DNA of 64,000 nucleotides from Chitinophagaceae bacterium (GTDB lineage Bacteria; Bacteroidota; Bacteroidia; Chitinophagales; Chitinophagaceae): NCBI GenBank assembly GCA_027484165.1, contig JAIXWH010000102.1, positions 1 to 64,000 of the forward strand, read 5' to 3'. Shown piece by piece: positions 51,748 to 60,870 of this stretch (position 1 is its first letter; each line of letters starts with the position of its first letter). The notes under the pieces were generated by a model. It saw only the letters and a program-made list of their open reading frames with translations, ran no database searches and was not told where the DNA came from. The position numbers and the translations under genes were made by a program.

Positions 51748-52479
51748 ATGGCAATTAAGCGTATGCGTGTATTTGCCGGCCCAAATGGTTCAGGAAAAAC
51801 TACAATTTTTAAAGGAATACTATCAGAGAATCAGGTCAATCTAGGAGTTTATGTAAATGCTGATGAAATTGAGGCTCAATTAAATGTCAATTCTTTTATT
51901 GATTTTAATGATTACCAAATAACCTTAGACAAGGAACAAATACAAGATTTTTTTAAAAAAAGTAGCTTCTCTCCCTCAAAAAGAAAAGAAGAAGATTTGT
52001 ATCAAAAAATATCAATAGAAAATAATTTTTTAACTACTACTGCTGTTATTGATTCCTACCTAGCAGCAGATTTAGCAGAATTTATAAGACAACAACTTTT
52101 AGTTAATGGTATATCTTTCACCTATGAAACTGTAATGAGCCATCCCGGGAAAATAGATTTTCTGAAGAAGGCAAGAGAAAACGGTTTTAGAGTTTATTTA
52201 TATTATGTCGCAACGGATGATCCTGATATAAATATTAACCGTGTTAAGGTAAGAATTGAACAAGATGGCCATTCTGTGCCTGACGAAGTCATAAGTAACC
52301 GTTACTATAAAAGCCTTAATAATTTGAGAGAGGCTGTAAAACAAACCGACCGAGCTTATATTTTTGATAATTCAGAAACACAAGCGAACTTAATAGCCGA
52401 AATCAACGATGGTACTGATGTTACTATGAATGATGCGGTTGAGATGCCTAAATGGGTTGAGGAATATTTGTTGAAGTAA
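51748..52479 (+). CDS. Zeta-toxin-family P-loop kinase
   Basis: The protein has 243 residues. Walker A AGPNGSGKTTIF is near 9-20. YVNADEIEAQL near 38 supplies the catalytic Asp region of zeta kinases, FTYETVMSHPGKIDFL near 124 and GFRVYLYYVATDDPDININRV near 145 with basic residues complete the fold. Zeta toxins phosphorylate UDP-amino sugars or similar substrates and arrest growth. The small gene immediately upstream is its probable cognate partner. Confidence 0.85.
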   Translation: MAIKRMRVFAGPNGSGKTTIFKGILSENQVNLGVYVNADEIEAQLNVNSFIDFNDYQITLDKEQIQDFFKKSSFSPSKRKEEDLYQKISIENNFLTTTAVIDSYLAADLAEFIRQQLLVNGISFTYETVMSHPGKIDFLKKARENGFRVYLYYVATDDPDININRVKVRIEQDGHSVPDEVISNRYYKSLNNLREAVKQTDRAYIFDNSETQANLIAEINDGTDVTMNDAVEMPKWVEEYLLK

Positions 52480-52487
52480 AATCCGTT

Positions 52488-52973
52488 TTATTCAACGTTA
52501 TTTTTATTCATGATTTCCTTAGTAATCGTTTCCAACAGCTCCTTTTTGACTTTTAAATTTGCTTGTGAAATTGCTCCGCAAATAAAACTAATTGCGGTTC
52601 CAAGTTGAACTTCAATTGCCATTGATTTGACAATTACCACTTGCTTTTTGTTAACCTCATCGATAATTAGATGCAGTAGCTTAGGGTCAAATTGTAATGA
52701 ATGTGCAACTTGATTTCTAAGTTTATTTAGAGACTTAAGTTCAACTTTGAATAGGTCAGAGATACCCATCATGTGAGCTATCATAACTTTATTTGAAAAT
52801 GATAATTTTTCTGGATCAAACTCTCTGGGATTTTCTACTGACATTTCTATAACTCGTATTAATTGACGCTCTACTACAATATGTCCGCGGATAATAATCC
52901 CCTCTATTTCGGTAAATCTTTTGAAGTCTTTAGCGTGTTGATCGGCCAGAGTTTTAATATCGTCATTTTCCAT
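52488..52973 (-). CDS. HEPN-like protein
   Basis: The protein has 161 residues and is helical. The motif KLRNQVAHSL near 87 is the RX4H catalytic signature of HEPN RNases, and VERQLIRVIE near 35 belongs to the first helix pair (compare C-terminal domains of MAE_28990/Abi families). The gene converges with the zeta gene (8 bp between stops) and lies left of the first attC-like site. It could be the first cassette or an older insertion. Confidence 0.6.
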   Translation of the reverse strand: MENDDIKTLADQHAKDFKRFTEIEGIIIRGHIVVERQLIRVIEMSVENPREFDPEKLSFSNKVMIAHMMGISDLFKVELKSLNKLRNQVAHSLQFDPKLLHLIIDEVNKKQVVIVKSMAIEVQLGTAISFICGAISQANLKVKKELLETITKEIMNKNNVE

Positions 52974-52999
52974 GTAACAGATTGTTTTTAATCAAATTT

Positions 53000-53132
53000 G
53001 CATAACGTTTTTTGGCTTGCCGCAGAGGGGGACTTTTAGCATTAAAGTTCAATTAGAGCACTACACTTCGGCTAATCTCAAAACTGTCATAGAAGCAAGC
53101 CAACCCCCATTTCGGCAACCGATGTTATTGGC
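53000..53132 (-). other. attC-like site A, 3' end of the TIR/nuclease cassette
   Basis: The ends GCATAAC and GTTATTGGC are near inverted copies. Inside, TTGGCTTGC (53012-53020) pairs perfectly with GCAAGCCAA (53095-53103). It lies 13 bp after the stop of 53146-53682, the place where an attC site follows a cassette gene. Confidence 0.6.
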
Positions 53133-53145
53133 TGGCTTTCTCTTT

Positions 53146-53682
53146 TTATAATACTGTCCTTTCAATTGTTAATGCTAAGATTTTGTCTTGTAATAAATTT
53201 ACCAATTCATCTGTATTTGTGAACTCTTCAATTTCTTCTCTTGAGAGTAAAAGAACTGAAACTTTATCTCTTATTACAGCATTTATTACTTCGCTATGAG
53301 CATTGCTAACACCGTCAGCAACTCCCGTAATACCACTTAATGAAATTAAAATCCCTGTCGAAACTCCGCAATCTCTTAGCTTGTCAATAAACCACCGAAC
53401 ATCAGCACTACCAAGTCTGTTCGCAGTGTTCTTACATTCTGTTATAATCACGAAGTCGAGAAAATACAAATCTGAAATTCGCTTGTCGTTTTTGAAAACA
53501 ACGTCTAATTCATGGGCTCTAACTCCGTCAAGAATGTTTTTTTTATGAAATCGAACTCCTGGCACTTTGTCGAATAAATATACCGTTAGTTGTTCAAGGA
53601 TGTCACCTTTTTCGTCAGCAGTTGGTGCATCATTAGAGTCTTGCAAAAGTTTTCTTATATGTAGATTTGAATACCTTGCCAT
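53146..53682 (-). CDS. Mrr-like PD-(D/E)xK nuclease
   Basis: The protein has 178 residues. The restriction-endonuclease core is GDILEQLTVYLF (helix with Glu), AHELDVVFKND (Asp) and FVIITECKNTANRLG (E-x-K), followed by DVRWFIDKLRDCG. The C-terminal part has a regular alpha/beta pattern. It begins 2 bp after the stop of the TIR-like gene, so the two are a coupled pair and share one cassette. Confidence 0.75.
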   Translation of the reverse strand: MARYSNLHIRKLLQDSNDAPTADEKGDILEQLTVYLFDKVPGVRFHKKNILDGVRAHELDVVFKNDKRISDLYFLDFVIITECKNTANRLGSADVRWFIDKLRDCGVSTGILISLSGITGVADGVSNAHSEVINAVIRDKVSVLLLSREEIEEFTNTDELVNLLQDKILALTIERTVL

Positions 53683-53684
53683 AA

Positions 53685-54590
53685 CTAGTGTCCGTGAGCT
53701 ATTTTATTTCTACTAGTTAGGATTACACTTTCAAAAGTGCTGTTCATCAAATCATTTATGAAGTCTTCTACATCATAAGATATTATTAATGGGTTTAATG
53801 TTGACTGAAACTTATGTCTTTTACCTGTTTTGTCAAGATAAAGTAGAAGTGCAACTTTTGCATCTGAAGTTTCAGCGTATTTCTTTATTTGATGCTCTGC
53901 ATTTTTAAATATATCATCACTTAGACTTCCAAACTTGGCTTCAACGATTATTGGATTGCCAATTATTCTTCCAAGTTTGTTACTCCATAAAGCAAAGTCT
54001 ATTCCAATGTCTGGACCTTTGCTATTGTCAGCATATTTTAAGTGTATGGTCTTGAATATTCCTTCAATAACATACTCCAATTCTCTACCATGTCCACTTT
54101 CTCTTAATCTCTTTGTCTGTTGAAGCAATGACTTTAAAACTTCAATTTTGTCGTTATCGTAAGTGTCAATTGGTTTTTCATTTGACTTTTCTGTCCTCTT
54201 TGTAGGTTTTCTTTTTGCCTTTATTTCATCAATAAATCCCAACAAAGTTATTTTTAGAAATGCTCTATCATTTAGATTTGCTGTTAATGATAGCTTGTTC
54301 TCGATATAGAAAGGTAAACTTGCCTCTTTGTCAATAATAATTAAAGAAGGTTTTCCAAGTCCTTCGCAAACGCCTATTTCATAAAGAACATTTTTAATGT
54401 CTTTGGAAACTACAAAAACTGCAAAGTCTGCCTGTCTTAATTTTCTTTTTAAAATATCTTGAATTGAGCTGCCAATTGAAAAGTCATATAGGTCGAAAGT
54501 TACTACATTATTTTCCGCCAACACTGACTTAACCCAAGAAAGGTCGGTGTCGTAAGAAGCTGATAAAAAACATTTATAATGTCTATCCAT
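53685..54590 (-). CDS. TIR-like domain fused to a PD-(D/E)xK nuclease domain
   Basis: The protein has 301 residues. Residues 4-115 have a TIR/nucleoside-hydrolase-like flavodoxin pattern: KCFLSASYDTDLSWVKSVL, FDLYDFSIGSSIQDIL, ADFAVFVVSKDI and VLYEIGVCEGLGKP with the Glu where TIR enzymes have theirs. After a charged linker a nuclease domain follows (about 165-260): RELEYVIEGIF, DIGIDFALW, IIVEAKFG. The domain order is sensor or NADase then nuclease. The second gene of the cassette is another nuclease. I do not know this pair as a named system. Confidence 0.7.
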   Translation of the reverse strand: MDRHYKCFLSASYDTDLSWVKSVLAENNVVTFDLYDFSIGSSIQDILKRKLRQADFAVFVVSKDIKNVLYEIGVCEGLGKPSLIIIDKEASLPFYIENKLSLTANLNDRAFLKITLLGFIDEIKAKRKPTKRTEKSNEKPIDTYDNDKIEVLKSLLQQTKRLRESGHGRELEYVIEGIFKTIHLKYADNSKGPDIGIDFALWSNKLGRIIGNPIIVEAKFGSLSDDIFKNAEHQIKKYAETSDAKVALLLYLDKTGKRHKFQSTLNPLIISYDVEDFINDLMNSTFESVILTSRNKIAHGH

Positions 54591-54629
54591 TTTATTGTCT
54601 ATGTTTCATTTGTGTCGTCATTTAAGCTT

Positions 54630-54765
54630 GCCACTAAGGGTTTCGAGCTTAGCGAAGGTGGCAATTTACACCACAAATGTTGATGCGGAGAACCAAACTT
54701 TGATTAACGACAAATGTGTCTGCGGAGCGCTGAACCGCCACTTTTGCCAGACTCGTGTTAGTGGC
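54630..54765 (-). other. attC-like site B, 3' end of the DUF262 cassette
   Basis: The ends GCCACTAA (54630-54637) and TTAGTGGC (54758-54765) are perfect inverted repeats. Internal arms AGGTGGCAA and TTGCCA add a second stem. It lies 8 bp after the stop of 54774-56567. Confidence 0.65.
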
Positions 54766-54773
54766 TGTGCTTT

Positions 54774-56567
54774 CTACCATATTTTTATTATGTCTGTTGC
54801 CAAACCTTCTGTTCTGTCTATTATTTTTTTCTCGTTCCAAATTTTGTCTCCGTTTTCGTATGGTGTTAAAACGTCAAACCTTGTAATTCCTAAGTCGGCA
54901 TAGTCTTTAATTCCTTTTTTACGTCCTTCGCCTCTTATTTTCCTGTCAAACTCGTAGTTTCTTAACGAAGTGTTGAGAGAACTATTCAGCAAAGTCATAT
55001 TACCAATTTGGTAGATTTTTGAGTAGCGTTCTCTTTTAGCAAATTCTTTGTCTGAAATTGCGTTACCGTCCACGTCGACTATCGCTACTTTACTCCAATA
55101 CTCTTCCCATTTTTGTGGCATCAGATGTTCAAGAGAGTAATTGTATTTTAGTTCCTTTACAGATTGTTTGTTGTCGTTTGCTCGTCTATAAAGTTCTACC
55201 CAAAACAATAGCAAAGTCGCATTTTTATTAACGATTGATGTCAAACCGTTTTTCACTTCATCGTTTGTCTGATCTGCAAGTTTAGTGTCAATCGCTGAAT
55301 TATCTTTGATAAACTCTTTGCACATTTTGTTGTAACTTTTAGTTTCAGACTTTGTAATCATTCGTCTTACAACTAATGTCTCAACTTTATGCAATTCTTC
55401 TAAAAGCTTTGTTTCATTGCTGTCGTATTTGAAGAAAAGCGACAAAATATATGGGTGGAAAGTTGATATTTCACACACACTAAGAATGTGAAACAGTCTT
55501 GCGTAATTGTCTTGATAATTAAAAAGTGTGCTCCCATTAAAGACTAAAATTTTCTCTCTAAAAAGCGTAGCATACTTTGAAATTTCTTCAACGAAATTTT
55601 TCAAGTCGTCTTTTAAAATTTTTGAAATGTGTGTTTTGTAAAGGTTTGACAAATCAGACAAAGTATGTTTATCGGGGTCAAAGAAACCTTTGATGACAGA
55701 AATTGAGTGTAATAAAATTTCAATATTATCACGCATTAACCTACCTGTTGCTCGTGGCGTGTCCCAAAAGTTAATTGCATCTTCGTCTATTGAAAAAATA
55801 TTTTCCCATTTTTCTTTGTATAGTATTTCAACTTCATTTGCGTTGTCAAACAAGTCTAATGCTCTTTGAAACAAAGCATTTTTAATAATGTCGGCACTGC
55901 TAAGTCTTACTCCTGCACTGTTTATTGTATCAAAAATTGCTTGTTCGTCTTCTTTTTCAGACAAATCAATGATTACAAGAATTTTGTTTTCTTGGTCTAA
56001 CAAACGATTAAATAATTCAATTCGGCTGTTTTCTTCAATGTCGTTTAGTTTTTCAGAAAAGTATTTGAAGCATTGTAAAATTTTGTTGTGTTTTGATTGC
56101 GTTTTTGTCGCAGGATTTTCAACAATAATTCCGTTGTATTCGTCTTCTGTTATGTCGTTGTTAATGACTTTCTGAAAGTGTTTTTTGTCAATTTTCGAGT
56201 GTTCAATTTTGACGAAATAGTTTTTGTCTGTTTGATTCTTTTTGAAAAACAAATAATTTCTCAATGAAGATTCACAATTCTTTTGTGTTTCTTCGTCAAA
56301 ACTATTGTAGGTTGCTCTAAGCAAAACGCTAAGAGTTGTAAGTCGTTGTTGTCCGTCAATGACTAAAACCTCTTTGGGTTTTCCTGTTTGCTTTTTTTGT
56401 TGTTTGAGAATTAAAGAACCTAAAAAATGACTTTTTTCAAAGTCCAATAAGTCGGTCAAAATATCTTCCCAATTCGTTATGTCCCAAACATAACCACGTT
56501 GAAAAAAAGGTATTCTTACAAGTCCTTCGTTTCCTAAAAATGTCAATGACATTGCTTCTGCGTTCAT
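54774..56567 (-). CDS. DUF262/DUF1524 (GmrSD-type) protein
   Basis: The protein has 597 residues. The DUF262 half has IPFFQRGYVWD near 18 and the nucleotide-sensing motif VIDGQQRLTTLS near 69-80, plus IFDTINSAGVRLSSADI near 215. The DUF1524 half carries an HNH-type site, SLEHLMPQKWEEYW near 480 and QIGNMTLLNSSLN near 515. GmrSD enzymes cut DNA with modified (e.g. glucosylated) cytosines, and SspE/BrxU are relatives. It forms a single-gene cassette between attC-like sites B and C. Confidence 0.88.
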   Translation of the reverse strand: MNAEAMSLTFLGNEGLVRIPFFQRGYVWDITNWEDILTDLLDFEKSHFLGSLILKQQKKQTGKPKEVLVIDGQQRLTTLSVLLRATYNSFDEETQKNCESSLRNYLFFKKNQTDKNYFVKIEHSKIDKKHFQKVINNDITEDEYNGIIVENPATKTQSKHNKILQCFKYFSEKLNDIEENSRIELFNRLLDQENKILVIIDLSEKEDEQAIFDTINSAGVRLSSADIIKNALFQRALDLFDNANEVEILYKEKWENIFSIDEDAINFWDTPRATGRLMRDNIEILLHSISVIKGFFDPDKHTLSDLSNLYKTHISKILKDDLKNFVEEISKYATLFREKILVFNGSTLFNYQDNYARLFHILSVCEISTFHPYILSLFFKYDSNETKLLEELHKVETLVVRRMITKSETKSYNKMCKEFIKDNSAIDTKLADQTNDEVKNGLTSIVNKNATLLLFWVELYRRANDNKQSVKELKYNYSLEHLMPQKWEEYWSKVAIVDVDGNAISDKEFAKRERYSKIYQIGNMTLLNSSLNTSLRNYEFDRKIRGEGRKKGIKDYADLGITRFDVLTPYENGDKIWNEKKIIDRTEGLATDIIKIW

Positions 56568-56627
56568 CTATTCTCTTTTCTTTTTTGTTGTTTTCGTAAT
56601 TTTTAGATTGTCGGTTTTAGCTTTGTT

Positions 56628-56759
56628 ACTAACGGTTTGGCGCTTGGCGAAGAAGCGGATTTCGAAGCACTAAGTTGTCTACCTGCACTGAACTTGATGC
56701 GAAGCACAAAGCTTCAATTAACCACTGAACCCGCTTTTTTGCCAAACGCCAGTTATGCC
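56628..56759 (-). other. attC-like site C, 3' end of the Lamassu-like cassette
   Basis: The ends ACTAAC and GTTATGCC are imperfect inverted copies. Arms GCGCTTGGCGAAGAAGCGG (left) and CCGCTTTTTTGCCAAACGC (right) pair with a few bulges, the usual imperfect stem of attC sites. It lies 9 bp after the stop of 56768-58453. Confidence 0.65.
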
Positions 56760-56767
56760 TAGTACTT

Positions 56768-58453
56768 TTATTCAATTATTTCTTTTAAGTATGGTTTAAT
56801 TTCGTCCAAGACTTCTTCATACTCGTCAGCTTGTAATAAGCTTCGCTCTTCCATAAGTTCAATTATATACTCATTTGTATGTCCCTCAGGAATTTCTTCA
56901 AGCCCTAATATTAATTGAGAGTCTTTAGGTTGTTTATCGATTATGAAATTTATTAGTCTAGGCAAATTTTCTTTGTCTTGACCTTGCTGATTTGGTGAAT
57001 CTATAATAATTGGACAAAAAGCAGAAGACCCATACTTTTTTATAATATTTAAAATACTGTAATAGTAAGCCATAAGTGCTCTTGGCATTGCACTTCCCGA
57101 TTCTTGGATTGAAGAGTCAATCCTCTTATAATATTTCTCATCCAAAGAATGGACATTTAGCTGTCTTAAATTAATCCCCATTACGTCTCTATATTCAGCT
57201 CGTATATCACTTGCTCTCTTTTTATCCTCGATTTTTTTTACTTCTTTTTCTAGTTCATTTTTAAGCAATAATTTTTCTTTCAATTCGGTTTCAAAAGCAA
57301 GTATTTCAGATTCAAATAAAAGTTTCATTTCTTTTCGACCTTCACTTTCAATTACATCTTTCAATTTAATTGTCTCTTTTTTGCTTTCAAGTAATTTTTC
57401 TATTTTGGCTATTTCTTGGTTGTTTTGGTTAAACTCAAAATTTATACTCCCTATTCTTGCTTCAACTACACTAATGTCATCTTTGAATTCAATTATTAAG
57501 TCTAAACATCTTTGCTCATCTTGAGCAATTCCAAATCTTTCAGCAAAATTGTTTTCATAGTCTGCTCCACAACTCGGGCAAAGAACATTATCATCAATCT
57601 CGTTTATTGCAAAAGCGTAATCTTTATTTGTTTCAATCAATGCTCTTTGGGTAATTTCTAGTTGAGCTTCTAGGTTTATTTTTTGATTGTAAAGTAATGT
57701 TAAGGCCTGTTTGTGTTTATTTTGAGTTTTATTTAGTTCTTCACAAGCAATAAGTAGTTCTTTTATTTCCTCTTGAAAATCGTCTATTGAAATAGAAAAG
57801 TCAATCTGTGATAATTTTTCCTTCAAGTTTTTTAAAAGACTTCTTACTATAGTAATGTCCTTTTCAACGACTTGAATTCCATCATTTACAATGCCTAGTT
57901 CATTTTTAGCTTCATAATACTGATTAGGTCTAATACCAGTATGATAATTGATTATATCCAATTTAGCATTAGGCAAATAAAGTTTACTAAATGATGACCA
58001 ATTTGAAGTCCAACTTTTATCTTGGTCTGCGTAATACGGTAAGAACAAATACGCAGGAGGAGGTGTCACTATTTCACCATCCCTATTTGGAAGAAGTATC
58101 TTAAAGTCTAAAAGTTTGGCTATGTAATTTCCTAGTTCTGAAACCCTATTAAATTGCTCTAATTTAACTGATGCGGAATCAAACAAACAATAAATCTTAT
58201 TACTTTTAATTATGGAATATTTTTCTCCGTCAATCGTAAAATGGACTAAAGATATAGCGTTTGCTTCCTTCCAATTTGGATGAATATTTTGTGGTTCAGC
58301 TCCAAATGTTTGATACAAAGATTTAATCAAACAAGATTTACCAGTACTATTCCTTCCTAGAATTATTGTCCGTTTTAAGTCGAATATTACTTTTTTTGCT
58401 TTCTGTTCCTTTAGAGACAGAAGTAGTATTTTGTTTAATTTGAATTCCTTCAT
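56768..58453 (-). CDS. SMC-like ATPase with zinc hook (LmuB-like)
   Basis: The protein has 561 residues. Walker A GRNSTGKSCLI is near 33-43. Two coiled-coil arms (about 205-290 and 315-420) flank a zinc-hook-like CPSCG (about 293). The C-terminal head has PIIIDSPNQQGQD near 485. This is the layout of Rad50/SMC proteins and of LmuB in Lamassu antiphage systems, where it senses DNA ends and controls the effector. It lies 44 bp downstream of the DUF4297 gene in the same cassette. The length is slightly short for LmuB. Confidence 0.75.
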   Translation of the reverse strand: MKEFKLNKILLLSLKEQKAKKVIFDLKRTIILGRNSTGKSCLIKSLYQTFGAEPQNIHPNWKEANAISLVHFTIDGEKYSIIKSNKIYCLFDSASVKLEQFNRVSELGNYIAKLLDFKILLPNRDGEIVTPPPAYLFLPYYADQDKSWTSNWSSFSKLYLPNAKLDIINYHTGIRPNQYYEAKNELGIVNDGIQVVEKDITIVRSLLKNLKEKLSQIDFSISIDDFQEEIKELLIACEELNKTQNKHKQALTLLYNQKINLEAQLEITQRALIETNKDYAFAINEIDDNVLCPSCGADYENNFAERFGIAQDEQRCLDLIIEFKDDISVVEARIGSINFEFNQNNQEIAKIEKLLESKKETIKLKDVIESEGRKEMKLLFESEILAFETELKEKLLLKNELEKEVKKIEDKKRASDIRAEYRDVMGINLRQLNVHSLDEKYYKRIDSSIQESGSAMPRALMAYYYSILNIIKKYGSSAFCPIIIDSPNQQGQDKENLPRLINFIIDKQPKDSQLILGLEEIPEGHTNEYIIELMEERSLLQADEYEEVLDEIKPYLKEIIE

Positions 58454-58497
58454 TTTTCCAATTTCTTAATGTTCTTACGAGTTGTTTAAAATTTCCC

Positions 58498-59586
58498 TTA
58501 CTCATATAGCTTGTGTAAAATTATTGCCTTAATCATTTCATTGTCGACGGTTGGACTTTTGATTATTGAACTTTGTAAGTTAAATAATATTTGCTCCATA
58601 CAGTTGTATAATCCAATTTTCAACTCAATTTTATTTTCTGAAATATATTTTTCAATGGTTCTTTCAATTGTTTTTAAGTTTTTATCATTATAGTTCATTC
58701 TTTTAATTTCAAACAGGGATGAATTCTTCAGAAATACTTTGATTTTGTCAAAATCAACAGCTTCTGTATTAAGTCTGTTTTCAATTGAAGTCCTTTTGTC
58801 CTTAAAATCCTCAACTTTTGTAAGTTCTTTTAGATAAGAGTTAAAATTATCCCTTGAAATTGATTTTTTACTTTTCAGTTCTTCAAAGTTTGAAATTGAT
58901 TTTTCTACATTACTCTTCATTCTTATTTCATCAAAAATAGATTTATAAAGAGGGGCAATTTGATATCTTACAGTTGGTAGATTTTTGTCTAAAAAATCTG
59001 CAAGTGCTGCTTTGGTTAGTTCTGTATGTTTTTCAATACTTAATTCTCCCAATTTGAAAAAGGTTATCTTTTCAAATTTTTTCAGAGTATTTAAAGAATG
59101 TTCATTTTTTAACTCTGCTATTATTTTGTCTAAATCTTTATTGTCTAAATCAGCACAACAAAATTCATTAGTGTCTTCACAATTCTTGTTGTTTATAAGC
59201 TTTCCTTTTATTTTGCTGTTTGTCACAAAATTTAAAGACTCAACGGCTTCTCCAAATTTTTCAATATGGTCATATAATTTTCCTAAATGAGAATTTAAGT
59301 CCCCATTCTTCCCCTTTTTTCTGGCTACTAATGAGTTTAAAGTCCAATTTTTATCCTTATTTGTTTTAACTTGGTAAAATGAGATTTTTTGTGGGTCTGT
59401 CGAAGAATCGAAAATTATTACGTCATCATAGTATTCAAGAGTAAGCAAGTAGTCGTCTGGTTTTTGATGCAGTTCAAGGATTTTACAAATTGCCCAATTC
59501 TTTTGAAAGTCAAAACGATTAGTCGCTATTGAACCACTGTTCTCACGAGGTATGATTTTTTCAATTTGTTCTCTGATATCTATCAT
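58498..59586 (-). CDS. DUF4297 (Cap4-type) nuclease, LmuA-like
   Basis: The protein has 362 residues. The N-terminal DUF4297 nuclease domain reads GSIATNRFDFQKNWAICKIL near 17, TLEYYDDVIIFD near 50 and ISFYQVKTNKD near 68, with the D..Q-x-K end of a PD-(D/E)xK site. The rest is helical. In Lamassu the effector LmuA often carries this domain and is encoded next to an SMC-like LmuB, as here. No LmuC gene lies between them. The assignment to Lamassu is by gene pair and domains, not by a full comparison. Confidence 0.75.
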   Translation of the reverse strand: MIDIREQIEKIIPRENSGSIATNRFDFQKNWAICKILELHQKPDDYLLTLEYYDDVIIFDSSTDPQKISFYQVKTNKDKNWTLNSLVARKKGKNGDLNSHLGKLYDHIEKFGEAVESLNFVTNSKIKGKLINNKNCEDTNEFCCADLDNKDLDKIIAELKNEHSLNTLKKFEKITFFKLGELSIEKHTELTKAALADFLDKNLPTVRYQIAPLYKSIFDEIRMKSNVEKSISNFEELKSKKSISRDNFNSYLKELTKVEDFKDKRTSIENRLNTEAVDFDKIKVFLKNSSLFEIKRMNYNDKNLKTIERTIEKYISENKIELKIGLYNCMEQILFNLQSSIIKSPTVDNEMIKAIILHKLYE

Positions 59587-59617
59587 TTAATTTCGATTGT
59601 GGTCGTTTTTAGTATTA

Positions 59618-59694
59618 GGCATAACGGTCGACGCTTGCGCCGTTTTTTTTGTAGCGAACGCGTAAAAAAATGGCGCTAAGCGTTTGTTATAGCC
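59618..59694 (-). other. attC-like site D
   Basis: GGCATAAC (59618-59625) and GTTATAGCC (59686-59694) are inverted ends. The inner stem GCGCCGTTTTTTT with AAAAAAATGGCGC pairs over 13 positions with one G-U. This is the clearest site. No gene lies between it and site E: 59695-59816 is AT-rich and open only to very short frames. Confidence 0.7.
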
Positions 59695-59816
59695 AGTTTT
59701 TTTTCGCACTCTTTTTTTAATAAACCACAAATACTATATGAATCTAATGATAAAAACAAAAGCAAACAAACTAAATTATTTTATCTATTTTTCAAAATAT
59801 CTTGTCGGTCTTAATT

Positions 59817-59950
59817 GGCTATAACGGTTTCGAGCTTTGCGTTCGGGCTGGTTTCGTAGCATAAAGCTTCAATTTATTACTAAAGTTCATTGTAAGTACG
59901 AAGCTCCAAGTTTGCGCTTCACTCCGCCTGACGCAAAACCCATCTTAGCA
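59817..59950 (-). other. attC-like site E, 3' end of the zinc-ribbon HEPN cassette
   Basis: The site starts GGCTATAACGGTTTCGAGC. CTTTGCGTTCGGGC on the left pairs imperfectly with GCCTGACGCAAAA on the right. The right end (TCTTAGC) is weaker than in the other sites. It lies 15 bp after the stop of 59965-60846. Confidence 0.5.
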
Positions 59951-59964
59951 GAGCAGGGCATCTT

Positions 59965-60846
59965 TCAGAAGTCTGGCAGTTCCTGAGCATTTTTCTCTTC
60001 AATTTGTTTGTCAATATTTCCAATAAATGTTTCAATGTCAGAAATTAACTGGTCAATTATCACTGAATCAATTACAACTTCAACACCGTCTTTAGTTTTA
60101 CCATTTCTATGAACCAAATCATGTCTTGTCAATACCGCTTTATATGCAATGCCTATATCACCCAAATCGACTCCTAAAGTGTCTCTATACATGCCTTTAA
60201 CTTTAGGCAAATTGTGATAAATCACATCCAACATTACTTGTTTGCAAATTGTTTTAATTTTTTCGTGATAGTTAAACAATTCATTCAATGGAATTAATCT
60301 TTCCTTAAAGTCATGGAAAGTTCGAACAAATTGTTTTGTAAAATCTTTTGAGTTTAATGTAGTGTTTATAAATGCGTCAGAAAGGTAGGTTTCCATTGAA
60401 GCGATGACTCCTGTATATATTTGCCTTCTTAACGTTTTGTCAGTTGAGGCATTTGCAATTATAATTTTATTAAGTTCTTTGATGTTATCAATTTCACTTT
60501 TAAATGTTTCAAAAAATAGTGTGTTGCTTGCAATAGCTTCATATTGGTCCTCGTAATATGGTTCGGGGTTTTCAGTAATGTCTATGTGATGGTTGTCTGG
60601 TAATTCATCAATAGTTCCGTCTCCACCGGCATATGTAGAATATATTGAAATATTAAACTCCTTTCCACAACCTTCACACACAGCATTACCTTCTTCGTCA
60701 GTTCGGCTGTCGTGTGCCGTGTCAGCTGAATAGTCTGGGTAAGGAATTCCGATTTCTTCGCTTGAAACTTGATGTCCACATACATCACAGTTAAAATCTA
60801 TTGTCAACGACTCATTACCAAATGGATTAAAACTAAAATATTTCAT
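59965..60846 (-). CDS. Zinc-ribbon HEPN-domain protein
   Basis: The protein has 293 residues. The N-terminus has two CxxC knuckles, CDVCGH and CEGCGK (about 20-60). The C-terminal half is helical with the HEPN catalytic motif TRHDLVHRNGK near 244 (RX4H). HEPN proteins of this RiboL-PSP type are RNases in toxin-antitoxin and abortive-infection systems. It is alone in its cassette without an obvious antitoxin. Confidence 0.7.
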   Translation of the reverse strand: MKYFSFNPFGNESLTIDFNCDVCGHQVSSEEIGIPYPDYSADTAHDSRTDEEGNAVCEGCGKEFNISIYSTYAGGDGTIDELPDNHHIDITENPEPYYEDQYEAIASNTLFFETFKSEIDNIKELNKIIIANASTDKTLRRQIYTGVIASMETYLSDAFINTTLNSKDFTKQFVRTFHDFKERLIPLNELFNYHEKIKTICKQVMLDVIYHNLPKVKGMYRDTLGVDLGDIGIAYKAVLTRHDLVHRNGKTKDGVEVVIDSVIIDQLISDIETFIGNIDKQIEEKNAQELPDF

Positions 60847-60870
60847 TGTTATGATTTTTATTTGCCTTAC

